Source: Candidatus Dormiibacterota bacterium (GTDB lineage Bacteria; Chloroflexota; Dormibacteria; Aeolococcales; Aeolococcaceae). From it: a DNA stretch of 12,710 bases. Location of the stretch: the NCBI GenBank assembly GCA_003135255.1, contig PLAX01000189.1, forward strand, positions 1-12,710. The letters run 5' to 3'. Of this stretch, positions 1-6,922 are shown in pieces. The notes below the pieces were generated by a model. The model searched no databases. It saw nothing but the letters and a program-made list of their open reading frames with translations, and was not told the DNA's origin. Positions within the stretch are counted from its first letter, which is position 1, and every line of letters starts with the position of its first letter. A program made the position numbers and the translations under genes.

Positions 1-59
1 AGCCTCCCGTGCCTCAGCCCGCTCCTACCCGCCGTCTCCAGGACCCGGGCCACCCTCCC

Positions 60-76
60 CGTCAGCGTCGCTGACG
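60..76. repeat. Short perfect inverted repeat (8-bp arms, 1-nt spacer)
   Basis: CGTCAGCG, one T, then CGCTGACG form a perfect dyad. A 1-nt spacer is too tight for an RNA hairpin using the full stem, so a dimeric protein-binding site is more natural than a terminator. No convincing gene start lies next to it, and it is about 150 nt beyond the end of the broken minus-strand gene. In sequence this GC-rich an 8-bp dyad can also arise by chance. Confidence 0.3.
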
Positions 77-229
77 ATTGGTCAGTCCAGGCGGACCGCA
101 TGTCAGGTGGGCCGATCCGGACCCATTGGTTAGAACGACCCATCGCCGCTGTGAGGAGGGCATGGGTCTGTCCCGTGGCCACCGCCGCGAGCTGCGCCGC
201 TGGCCACCGGCCGTTGCTCTCAACCGAAG

Positions 230-728
230 TCAGTCAGTCTTCTGGATGAAGGAGAGGAGCGTGGGCCAGAGGTCGGCGAGCGCAATCTGATTGGGCTCGG
301 GCGTCGCCCCCTGGGTACCACAGGAGTCCTCCCCCGTCTCCGCCTCCGGTTCGTAGGGGACGAGGCTTCCGAGCGCGTGGCCGGTGGTGGCGACCCCTCT
401 CCTCGGACTGCCGTGGCATCTGCCAGTCGAGCCACAGCCGGAGATCGGTGAGTGCGCCGTCCATGGCCCATGCACTCACCCGCAGCACCGGACCCTGCCC
501 GCCTCGCCGGAGCATCCGAGCTTCACCGGGGGGACCCGGTCGGAATCCGGCGTGCATGAGTCCGGGGAGGCCCTCGAACGGGTCCCAATCGCGCTCCCGC
601 AGCTCCCGCTCGAAGGCGTTGACCACTTCGGTCGGATTTCCCGTAGCATCGAGCACCGCCTGCAGGTCCGCGAGCAGCCCTTGATGACCTATGAGCCCTC
701 GGAGCGAGGCAGGGGCGCCGGTGAACCG
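230..728 (-). pseudogene. Frameshifted hypothetical gene remnant, minus strand
   Basis: Two minus-strand frames each look like real protein and abut. The upstream frame, open from 728 leftward, includes LDATGNPTEVVNAFEREL and later DGALTDLRLWLDWQMP, with GC-rich third positions. Near 394-397 (CCCC on the plus strand) this quality moves to the next frame, which reads HALGSLVPYEP and ends LADLWPTLLSFIQKTD at a TGA at 230-232. Removing one G from the minus-strand G4 run joins them into about 165 residues. The joined frame has a stop at 729-731 and no ATG; the first GTG (656) has no Shine-Dalgarno and would cut into coding-like sequence. The 5' end therefore also looks lost or rearranged. I do not recognise the family. 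It could be a decayed gene, a sequencing error in a homopolymer, or, less likely, a programmed frameshift. Confidence 0.5.
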
Positions 729-801
729 TCACCCAGCTGCCTTTCGGCTGCGACACCGGGGACACCGGAATTCGGCGGGCGCCCTCTACCCTGGCGATGA
801 G

Positions 802-2514
802 ATGGTGTCGATGGCCAGGTTGGGGCACCGACCAGTGCTCCGCCCGGCTGCGGCTGCCCTCTTCGCGCTCCTTGCCTCGTGCTGGTTCGGGATGGACTGG
901 GGAGGGGTGCACCCCACCCTCTTCGCCGACGACCTCCTCCAGTTCGTCCTGCCGGGCGCGGCCGCGGTCAGCTGCGCGGTGGCGGCGGTCCGAGACCGCG
1001 ACCGGCGACGTCTCACCTGGTGGCTGGTGGCCGCCTTCTGCGGTTTCGAGGCCGCCGGCAACCTCATCTGGTTCGTCATCGAGGCCGTCATGGGCCACAC
1101 GGTGCCGTTCCCCTCCCTGGCCGACATTGGATTCCTGGCGGCCATCCCCTTCGCCTTCGCCGCGGTGCTGAGCTGGCGCGGCCCGTGGGCGAAGCTGCGC
1201 AGCCTCAGCGTCCTCCAGGGCCTGGTGCTCGGCGGTTCCCTGCTGATCGTCAGCTGGGCATTCGTCCTCCGGCCCCTGGTCGCCTCCAGCGGCCTCGACC
1301 CACTGGGCGATGCCCTCGACATCGTCTATCCCCTCACCGACGTGCTGCTCCTGAGCCTCATCGCCTTCGCGCTCCTCTACCGAATGCGCCCCGTGCCCCG
1401 CGGCCTGCTGCTGCTGGGCCTCGGGTTCGCCGCCATCACGGTGTCGGACAGCACCTTCACCTACATGACCCTGAAGGGCACGTTCGGCGTGACCAACTGG
1501 ATCGACGCCGGTTGGCTGCTGGGGTATGCATGGATCGGCTGCGCCCCATTTTGGCCGGCGAGTGAGGCCGAGGCGGTGCCGGAGCCAGCCCGGAACAGCC
1601 TCCTGCTGATGGTCGTTCCCTACGTCGGGCTGGCGGGGGCGATCACCGGCGCCGTCTACGAACTCCTCTCCGGAGTCGGGGTGGACCCGGTCCTCATCGC
1701 ACTGGCGTTCGTGGTCGTGCTGCTGCTGCTGACCCTGCAGCTGGTGGCGCTGCTTGAGAGCCGCAGCTGGGCGCGCGAGCTGACCAGGGTGGATGACCAG
1801 CGCCGCTCCCTTCTGACTCACCTGGTCAAGGCACAGGAAGAGGAGCGCCACCGAATCGCCGCCGACCTTCACGACGACGTCGTCCAGGTAATGACAGCCA
1901 TAAACCTCAGGCTGGAGGTGCTCAGGAGGCGGGGGGGTCCAGATGGCGACGGGAACGTCGAGGCCCTCCAGCAGCTGACCAGTCAGTCGATCAGGCGCCT
2001 GCGCGAGCTGCTCTTCGAGCTTCATCCCCCCGCCCTGGAACAGTACGGGCTGGCTGCCGCACTGCGAGCTCAGCTCGATCAGTTCACCGAGAGCACCGGG
2101 GTCGCGGCGCACCTTGGCACCGAGATCACCCAGGAACCGGAAACCAACGCTCGCACGGTGCTGTTCCGGATCGCTCAGGAGGCGCTCCAGAACGTACGCA
2201 AGCACGCCGAGGCGGGACGCGTGGTTGTCGAGCTGAGGACGGTCTCGGGTGGCACCCAGGTCCGGCTGCGCGACGACGGGCGAGGCCTTCCACCCGGCTT
2301 CAGCTCGGCGCCGCCCCCAGGGCATCTGGGCCTCACCGTCATGGACGAAAGGGCGCGGCTGGCGGGTGGCTGGTGGCGGATCGCTCGGGCTGACGGGGGC
2401 GGCACGGCGGTCGAGTTCTGGGTGCCCGGCCTGCTCCCGCCGCCCCCCACGTCTGCGCTCGACCCAGGACCCGACGTGAGGTCTCGGGAGCCGCGGGACG
2501 GTCATCGCCAGTGA
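802..2514 (+). CDS. Membrane sensor histidine kinase (HisKA_3 / HATPase_c, NarL-type)
   Basis: This encodes a two-component sensor kinase of about 570 residues. The N-terminal 310 or so residues form about nine or ten hydrophobic helices joined by short loops, with no large extracytoplasmic domain, so the signal is probably sensed in or at the membrane. After a short linker comes the dimerisation/phosphoacceptor helix with EEERHRIAADLHDDVVQ; the phosphorylated His is residue 357 (codon 1870-1872). The ATPase domain shows the N box (AQEALQNVRKHA), the G1-type box (DDGRGLPPG) and the G2-type box (GHLGLTVMDERARLAGG). Known members of this class phosphorylate LuxR/NarL-type response regulators; none is encoded in this window. 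The frame is open from an ATG at 691, but I prefer 802 (or 811) because membrane-like sequence begins there. No Shine-Dalgarno is seen; TACCCT at 787-792 sits where the -10 box of a leaderless transcript would be. A Pro-rich tail follows the ATPase domain. Confidence 0.88.
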   Translation: MVSMARLGHRPVLRPAAAALFALLASCWFGMDWGGVHPTLFADDLLQFVLPGAAAVSCAVAAVRDRDRRRLTWWLVAAFCGFEAAGNLIWFVIEAVMGHTVPFPSLADIGFLAAIPFAFAAVLSWRGPWAKLRSLSVLQGLVLGGSLLIVSWAFVLRPLVASSGLDPLGDALDIVYPLTDVLLLSLIAFALLYRMRPVPRGLLLLGLGFAAITVSDSTFTYMTLKGTFGVTNWIDAGWLLGYAWIGCAPFWPASEAEAVPEPARNSLLLMVVPYVGLAGAITGAVYELLSGVGVDPVLIALAFVVVLLLLTLQLVALLESRSWARELTRVDDQRRSLLTHLVKAQEEERHRIAADLHDDVVQVMTAINLRLEVLRRRGGPDGDGNVEALQQLTSQSIRRLRELLFELHPPALEQYGLAAALRAQLDQFTESTGVAAHLGTEITQEPETNARTVLFRIAQEALQNVRKHAEAGRVVVELRTVSGGTQVRLRDDGRGLPPGFSSAPPPGHLGLTVMDERARLAGGWWRIARADGGGTAVEFWVPGLLPPPPTSALDPGPDVRSREPRDGHRQ

Positions 2515-2642
2515 TTATACCAAACAGATGTGCGCATGGTCAAGACGAACACACCCCACAGCATGATCTGGACAGCGGCTGGGTCGGGCGCGAGTGTTCA
2601 GGCCAGGGACTTCGGGTCGGTCAGCCAGCCCTCGCGCGCCCC

Positions 2643-3308
2643 TCAGCCGGCTCCGCCGCCTAGCCGCCCGCGTAGGCCGGCGAGCACCAGCTCGAGCCCC
2701 TGAGCAAACTCCCAGTCCCCGTCCCACGGGTCGAGCACCAGGTGCACGTTGCGCAGCGCCGCAAAGTCGGGCCCCGAGTGCTCCCGGAGGATCGCCAGCA
2801 TCGCGTCGCCCCGGGTCGCCTCGCCCATTCCGGTGATCTCACACTGGACGAATCCGGACGTGTAGGAGAGCAGGGTCGTCCACGCCGACTCCGCCTGAAG
2901 CGGCTCGAAACCGGCGGCCTCCAGGATGGCGAAGGCGCGCGCCACCACGACCAGCGTCTCCCGCTGCACCGGCGGCCGGTTGGCGATCAGCGGGAAGAGC
3001 TCGGGATGGGCGAGCAGGATCCGGCGGAACGCGCCGAAGCCGTACCGCACGGCGTCCTCCCAGCCGCTGGGGGTGGCCTCGGGCAGGGGCACATCGCTGA
3101 GCACCGTCGCCACCAGCCCGTCGAGCAGCTCCCCCTTGGACGGGAAGTGGTGATAGAGGCTCATCGCCTCCACCCCGAGAGCCGCACCGAGCCGGCGCAT
3201 GGAGAGCGCGCGCAGCCCCTCGGAGTCCACCAGCTCGAGGGCGGTATCGAGGATCCGGCGGCGGGTCAGGGCGTGGCGCTCGCCGTCAACCGCCGGTGTG
3301 GTGTCCAT
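2643..3308 (-). CDS. TetR-family transcriptional repressor, divergent from MMPL exporter
   Basis: This is a 221-residue one-component regulator, a normal TetR length. The N-terminal DNA-binding domain (about residues 13-60) has the helix-turn-helix signature SMRRLGAALGVEAMSLYHHFPSKGELL, followed by an all-helical ligand/dimerisation domain. The AMSLYHHFPSKGELLDGL form and the later LLAHPELFPL and ESAWTTLLSYTSGF stretches resemble the TetR_C-type C-terminal domain. ATG at 3306-3308 is chosen; a GTG immediately upstream (3309-3311) would add one residue, and the Shine-Dalgarno (AGAAG) is weak. The gene is divergent from the MMPL exporter, and two matching palindromes lie between them, so it probably represses the exporter and itself and is released by an exported small molecule. 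The inducer cannot be read from sequence. It converges with the histidine kinase gene; the 128-nt gap between them shows no clear terminator. Confidence 0.92.
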   Translation of the reverse strand: MDTTPAVDGERHALTRRRILDTALELVDSEGLRALSMRRLGAALGVEAMSLYHHFPSKGELLDGLVATVLSDVPLPEATPSGWEDAVRYGFGAFRRILLAHPELFPLIANRPPVQRETLVVVARAFAILEAAGFEPLQAESAWTTLLSYTSGFVQCEITGMGEATRGDAMLAILREHSGPDFAALRNVHLVLDPWDGDWEFAQGLELVLAGLRGRLGGGAG

Positions 3309-3384
3309 CACTTCTGATCATTCTTTCGCGGGAGGAGTCGGATCTGTCGGCTCAGCCGGGAGTTCGCAGTTGCCCCCGCTGGTC

Positions 3385-3397
3385 CTTACGGTGTAAG
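3385..3397. promoter_or_regulatory. Probable TetR operator 1 (CTTAC-N3-GTAAG)
   Basis: CTTACGGTGTAAG is a 13-bp dyad with perfect 5-bp arms and a 3-bp spacer. It is repeated in inverted orientation at 3416-3428, 31 bp away centre to centre, or about three helical turns. The longer 15-mer here (3385-3399) is the exact reverse complement of 3414-3428. Position between a TetR gene and its divergent neighbour, together with the dyad form, is typical of TetR-family operators. Confidence 0.8.
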
Positions 3398-3415
3398 GTC
3401 TGGCCCACCACCTAC

Positions 3416-3428
3416 CTTACACCGTAAG
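3416..3428. promoter_or_regulatory. Probable TetR operator 2 (CTTAC-N3-GTAAG)
   Basis: CTTACACCGTAAG is the second copy of the dyad. A TANNNT-type -10 candidate for the exporter, TACCTT at 3413-3418, overlaps its left edge, so a bound repressor would block RNA polymerase. No convincing -35 hexamer could be assigned, so the promoter itself stays tentative. Confidence 0.8.
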
Positions 3429-3520
3429 AAGAGGCGGTGATCGACCCAGAGCGAAGAGACTCCTCCGGGGCGGGAGCGGGACCGCCCGACCCGTGGCCGG
3501 CGGAGAGATGGGAGACGGGA

Positions 3521-5683
3521 ATGTCCGGATTGGCCCAAAATGCCAGCAGGCGTCCCTGGCACGTCCTCCTCCTCTTCCTGGCACTCACCCTGGTTGGGTT
3601 CGGCCTGTCCGGGGTGGTCTCGGGACGGCTGAACGACAGCCTCTCCCAGTACGACGACCCCTCGACGGCGAGCTCGCAGGCCCGCGCCGAGGTGCAGGCG
3701 GCGACCGGCGTCGACGTCGAGGAGGGCTACACGGTGCTGGTCGAGCTGCCCGCCCCCGCGAGCCTCGCGTCGGGACCGCCGGCGAGGGTCAGCGCGGTGG
3801 TCCGGCTGCTCCGGCAGCGCCCCGAGGTGGTGCAGATCACCGACGCGTGGTCGACGGGGGTGCCCGCGCTGATCTCCCGAGATGGCAGGAGCGCGATCGT
3901 GGTGGCCAGCCTGCGCGCGGTCAAGGAGGTCACCGCCACGAACGCACTGCAGGCGAGCATCGACGCCGATCCCCTGCTCTCCGGTCACGTGATGCTCGGC
4001 GGCTCCACCGCCCTCGACGCCCAGGGCAGCGCGCAGAGCCTGCAGGACCTGCGGCTGGCGGAGACGATCGCCATCCCGATCCTGCTGGTCCTGCTGCTCG
4101 TCATCTTCCGGAGCGTGGTCGCGGGGCTGCTGCCTCTCTTCGGGGCAATGGTGAGCATCGCGCTCACGACTCTGGGGCTCCTGCTCGCGACCCGCTTCGG
4201 CAGCGTCTCCGTGTACGCGCTGAATCTCGTGTATGCACTGGGCATCGGTCTCAGCATCGACTTCAGCCTGCTGATCGTCTCCCGCTACCGCGAGGAGATG
4301 AGGACCACGGGCGCGGGCTACGCCGCGCTCGCGCGCACGCTCAACACGGCGGGACGCACCGTGCTCTTCAGCGCGGCAACGGTGACGGCCGCGCTCGGCG
4401 CGCTGCTGCTCTTCCCCATCGTCTCGATTTCCTCCATGGGACTGGCGGGGATGATGGTGACGGTCTCCTCCGCGATCGCAGCGGTGGTGGTGCTCCCGGC
4501 CGTGCTGGCGCTGCTCGGCCCGCGCATCGACGCCCTCTCGCTGCTCCGACGCGGAGCGGCTGCGCAGGCGGCCACCGATTCCGGGTGGTGGTCACGGCTG
4601 GCCCGCGCGGTGATGCGACGGCCGGCGGCGATCGCGCTGGCGGTCACCCTGGTGCTGCTCGCGGCCGGCACCCCGGCGCTCGGCGTCCAGTTCACCGGCT
4701 ACTCGACGAAGGGACTGCCCGCAGGCCTGGCCGCGGTGCAGGTGGACAACACGCTCTCGTCGGACTTCGCATCCGTGAGCGCGGCACCGCTGCAGCTCAT
4801 CGTCACGGCGGCCCCGGCAGCGGCAGCCGAGGTCGACTCGTATGCCGCCTCGGTCGCGCGCGTCCCGGGGGTGGTCGGCGTGCAGAAGCCGGTCGTCCTC
4901 GGCCCCGACCTCTGGGAGGTCAATGCGACGCTGAGCGGCGCGTCGGCGGTGTCGACGGCCTCACAGGATGCGGCCAACGCCGTCGGGCGCATCCCCACCC
5001 CGTTCCCGGTCAGGGCCACCGGATACACGGCGAGCTTCATCGACTTCCAATCGAGCGTGGTCGCGCACCTGCCGTGGGCGGTGCTGCTGCTTGCGGCGAC
5101 GACGCTCGTGATCCTCTTCGTCATGACCGCGTCGGTGGTGCTCCCGGTCAAGGCGCTGGTCATGAACATGCTGACGCTGACCGCCACGCTCGGGCTGATG
5201 GTCCTCGCCTTCCAGAACGGCGCGCTGAGCGGGCTGCTCGGCTTCCAACCCCAGGGGGCCATCAACCTGATGACGCCGCTGCTCGCGGGAGCTCTCGCCT
5301 TTGGCCTCTCCACCGACTACGGCGTTTTCCTGCTCAGCCGCATCCGCGAGGGATACCGGAGCGGGCTGCCGACCCGGGAGGCGGTCGCATTGGGGCTTCA
5401 GCGCGTCGGCCGCGTGGTCACCTCGGCGGCGATCCTCTTCTGCATCGCCGTGGGCGCGCTGGTCCTCGCCAAGACCGTGATCCTCAAGGAGATCGGCCTG
5501 GCGGCAGCTCTGGCGGTCCTCATCGACTCGAGCGTGGTGCGCGCGCTCCTCGTGCCCTCGCTGATGGCGATCCTCGGCCGGTGGAACTGGTGGGCGCCGC
5601 GGCCACTCGCCGCCCTGCACCGGCGGTTGGGTTTGTACCGCCTGGAGGCGGGGGAGGTGCACACCGAGAGCGCGCCGCTGTGA
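3521..5683 (+). CDS. MMPL / RND-superfamily membrane exporter
   Basis: This encodes a 720-residue inner-membrane transporter of the MMPL (RND) type, proton-driven exporters of lipids, drugs or polyketides. It has the duplicated RND layout. One transmembrane helix (WHVLLLFLALTLVGFGL) precedes an extracytoplasmic domain (about residues 35-175) and a five- or six-helix bundle; a cytoplasmic linker rich in Arg and Ala then leads to a second copy of the same plan. The conserved acidic residues of the proton relay are visible in both halves: GIGLSIDFSLLIVSRYREE (Asp about 247) and FGLSTDYGVFLLSRIREGY (Asp about 599). The length matches YdfJ/ActII-3-like members. I prefer the ATG at 3521, which has GGAG six bases upstream; the frame is also open from a GTG at 3437 (748 residues), but its purine-rich upstream sequence is only about 2 nt away. 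The divergent TetR gene and paired operators suggest repression relieved by substrate. The exported compound is unknown. Confidence 0.93.
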   Translation: MSGLAQNASRRPWHVLLLFLALTLVGFGLSGVVSGRLNDSLSQYDDPSTASSQARAEVQAATGVDVEEGYTVLVELPAPASLASGPPARVSAVVRLLRQRPEVVQITDAWSTGVPALISRDGRSAIVVASLRAVKEVTATNALQASIDADPLLSGHVMLGGSTALDAQGSAQSLQDLRLAETIAIPILLVLLLVIFRSVVAGLLPLFGAMVSIALTTLGLLLATRFGSVSVYALNLVYALGIGLSIDFSLLIVSRYREEMRTTGAGYAALARTLNTAGRTVLFSAATVTAALGALLLFPIVSISSMGLAGMMVTVSSAIAAVVVLPAVLALLGPRIDALSLLRRGAAAQAATDSGWWSRLARAVMRRPAAIALAVTLVLLAAGTPALGVQFTGYSTKGLPAGLAAVQVDNTLSSDFASVSAAPLQLIVTAAPAAAAEVDSYAASVARVPGVVGVQKPVVLGPDLWEVNATLSGASAVSTASQDAANAVGRIPTPFPVRATGYTASFIDFQSSVVAHLPWAVLLLAATTLVILFVMTASVVLPVKALVMNMLTLTATLGLMVLAFQNGALSGLLGFQPQGAINLMTPLLAGALAFGLSTDYGVFLLSRIREGYRSGLPTREAVALGLQRVGRVVTSAAILFCIAVGALVLAKTVILKEIGLAAALAVLIDSSVVRALLVPSLMAILGRWNWWAPRPLAALHRRLGLYRLEAGEVHTESAPL

Positions 5684-5765
5684 GGTGAACTCCCGAGGTG
5701 ACAGCCACCGCAGCGTGGAACCACTCGTAGCCCGATGTCGCCCCCCGTCCCCCGAAGGAGGGATC

Positions 5766-5927
5766 ATGTCGGTCGCAGTCTATGCCGCTGTGGGCCGGAA
5801 TGGCTGGACGGGGTGGCAGGGGGCATTCCGAACGCGGACGAGGAGAAAGGAATGGCAATGCGAACGACAACGCTCGGCAGCGACGGTCCCGAGGTCGGCG
5901 TCATCGGCCTCGGCTGCATGGGCTTGA
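5766..5927 (+). CDS. Possible 53-residue leader ORF overlapping the reductase start
   Basis: An ATG at 5766 follows a near-consensus Shine-Dalgarno AAGGAGG (5755-5761) at 4-nt spacing, stronger than that of most annotated genes here. The frame runs 53 codons (MSVAVYAAVGRNGWTGWQG, then Arg/Ser/Ala-rich sequence) and stops at 5925-5927, overlapping the first 76 nt of the aldo/keto reductase gene in another frame. The overlapping part has shadow-frame composition and no family is recognised. It could be a leader peptide coupling translation to the reductase, a relic start of an older gene, or chance. Confidence 0.3.
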   Translation: MSVAVYAAVGRNGWTGWQGAFRTRTRRKEWQCERQRSAATVPRSASSASAAWA

Positions 5928-6844
5928 CCGCCTCGTATGACCTGGCGACTCCGCGCGAGGACGCCACCTCGATCGGGGTTATCCACCAGGCGCTCGACCT
6001 CGGCATGACGCTGATCGACACCGCGGACGCGTACGGGCCGTACACCAACGAGGAGCTGGTCGGCCGGGCGCTGGCGGGCGGCCACCGCGAGCGCGCGGTG
6101 CTCGCCACCAAGGTCGGTCTGGTGATGGGCGGCTCCACTCCGGCTGCCCTGTCCGGCACGGCCTCTCCCGGTGCGGGCAGGGACGGCCGCCCCGAGCACG
6201 TCCGGAAGTCGATCGACGGCAGCCTGCGACGGCTGGCCACCGATCATGTGGACCTCTACCAATTGCACCGGGTGGACCCGGGGGTGCCGCTGGAGGAGAC
6301 CTGGGGGGCGATGGCGGAGACAGTGGCGGCGGGCAAGGCGCGGCACATCGGCCTCTCCGAAGTGTCGGTGGACGAGATCCGGCGAGCGCAGGCGGTGCAC
6401 CCCGTGACCTCGGTGCAATCCGAGCTGTCGCTGTGGACCCGCGACGTGCTGGCGGAGGTGCTGCCGTACTGCGCGGCGCAGGGCATCGCCGTGATCCCGT
6501 TCTCCCCACTGGGTCGCGGCTTCCTGACCGGGCGGTTCTCGTCGTTCGACGACCTCCCTCAGGACGACTTCCGGCGCCAGCTTCCGCGCTTCCAGCAGGA
6601 CGCGCTGCGCGCCAACCTGGTCATCGTCGGCCGGGTGCGTGAGATCGCCGAGCGGGTGGGGGCCACCCCGGCCCAGGTGGCGCTGGCGTGGGTGCTGGCC
6701 CAGGGCGGGCAGGTCGTACCCATCCCCGGGACCAAGACCCCGAGGTACCTGACGGAAAACGCCGCCGCGGTCGCCGTCGAACTGCATGCGGAGGACCTGG
6801 CCGAGCTCGACGGCCTGCCCACGCCCGAGGGCACCCGCTACTGA
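5852..6844 (+). CDS. NADPH-dependent aldo/keto reductase (AKR13-like)
   Basis: This encodes a 330-residue soluble (alpha/beta)8-barrel oxidoreductase expected to reduce aldehydes or ketones with NADPH. The catalytic tetrad is visible: Asp56 and Tyr61 in LIDTADAYG, Lys87 in LATKVG, and His139 in DLYQLHRVD. The C-terminal cofactor-binding region shows IPFSPLGRGFLTGRF and VVPIPGTKTPRYLTENAAA, the pattern of the YakC/AKR13-like group of bacterial reductases. The ATG at 5852 is chosen because AGGAG ends six bases upstream and the barrel's first strand (VGVIGLGCMGL) follows; the open frame extends left to 5735, but that part is not protein-like. It lies 168 nt after the exporter and may be read from the same promoter, which could mean reductive modification of the exported or inducing compound. 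That link is inference, as the true substrate cannot be read from sequence. Confidence 0.92.
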   Translation: MAMRTTTLGSDGPEVGVIGLGCMGLTASYDLATPREDATSIGVIHQALDLGMTLIDTADAYGPYTNEELVGRALAGGHRERAVLATKVGLVMGGSTPAALSGTASPGAGRDGRPEHVRKSIDGSLRRLATDHVDLYQLHRVDPGVPLEETWGAMAETVAAGKARHIGLSEVSVDEIRRAQAVHPVTSVQSELSLWTRDVLAEVLPYCAAQGIAVIPFSPLGRGFLTGRFSSFDDLPQDDFRRQLPRFQQDALRANLVIVGRVREIAERVGATPAQVALAWVLAQGGQVVPIPGTKTPRYLTENAAAVAVELHAEDLAELDGLPTPEGTRY

Positions 6845-6854
6845 TCTGCCCACA

Positions 6855-6868
6855 CTTGGTCCACCAAG
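6855..6868. repeat. Palindrome 1 in reductase-hydrolase gap
   Basis: CTTGGT-CC-ACCAAG is a perfect 6-bp dyad with a 2-bp spacer, 10 nt after the reductase stop codon. It is followed after only 2 nt by a second dyad. No U-rich run follows, so it is not a classical intrinsic terminator. Confidence 0.45.
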
Positions 6869-6870
6869 AT

Positions 6871-6886
6871 TGCGGAGCACTCCGCA
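6871..6886. repeat. Palindrome 2 in reductase-hydrolase gap
   Basis: TGCGGAG-CA-CTCCGCA is a perfect 7-bp dyad with a 2-bp spacer, GC-rich enough to form a stable hairpin. It lies 36 nt before the GTG start of the hydrolase. Candidate roles are a terminator without a U-tract, an mRNA-processing or stabilising hairpin, or an operator for the downstream gene. Confidence 0.45.
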
Positions 6887-6922
6887 GAGGGCGGCGCCGG
6901 CCTCCGCTAAACGTCTAGGATC

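Noticed and set aside
78..290. Plus-strand ORF of 70 codons with an internal ATG at 162 after GAGGAGGG
   Set aside because: The purine run is only 1 nt from the ATG, the peptide has no coding-like composition, and it overlaps the end of the better-supported minus-strand coding signal.
523..2505. Long minus-strand open frame (660 codons) opposite the histidine kinase
   Set aside because: Its composition (long Gln/His/Arg/Gly-rich runs) is typical of the antisense shadow of a high-GC gene, and the plus strand has clear kinase motifs.
2547..2620. GAACAC and GTGTTC words between the converging kinase and TetR genes, as a possible terminator
   Set aside because: Six-base arms about 45 nt apart with no T-run do not make a convincing terminator.
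3493..5688. Second long plus-strand frame (731 codons) inside the exporter
   Set aside because: Arg/Gly/Ala-rich shadow frame lacking any domain; the overlapping frame has the MMPL helices and conserved Asp residues.
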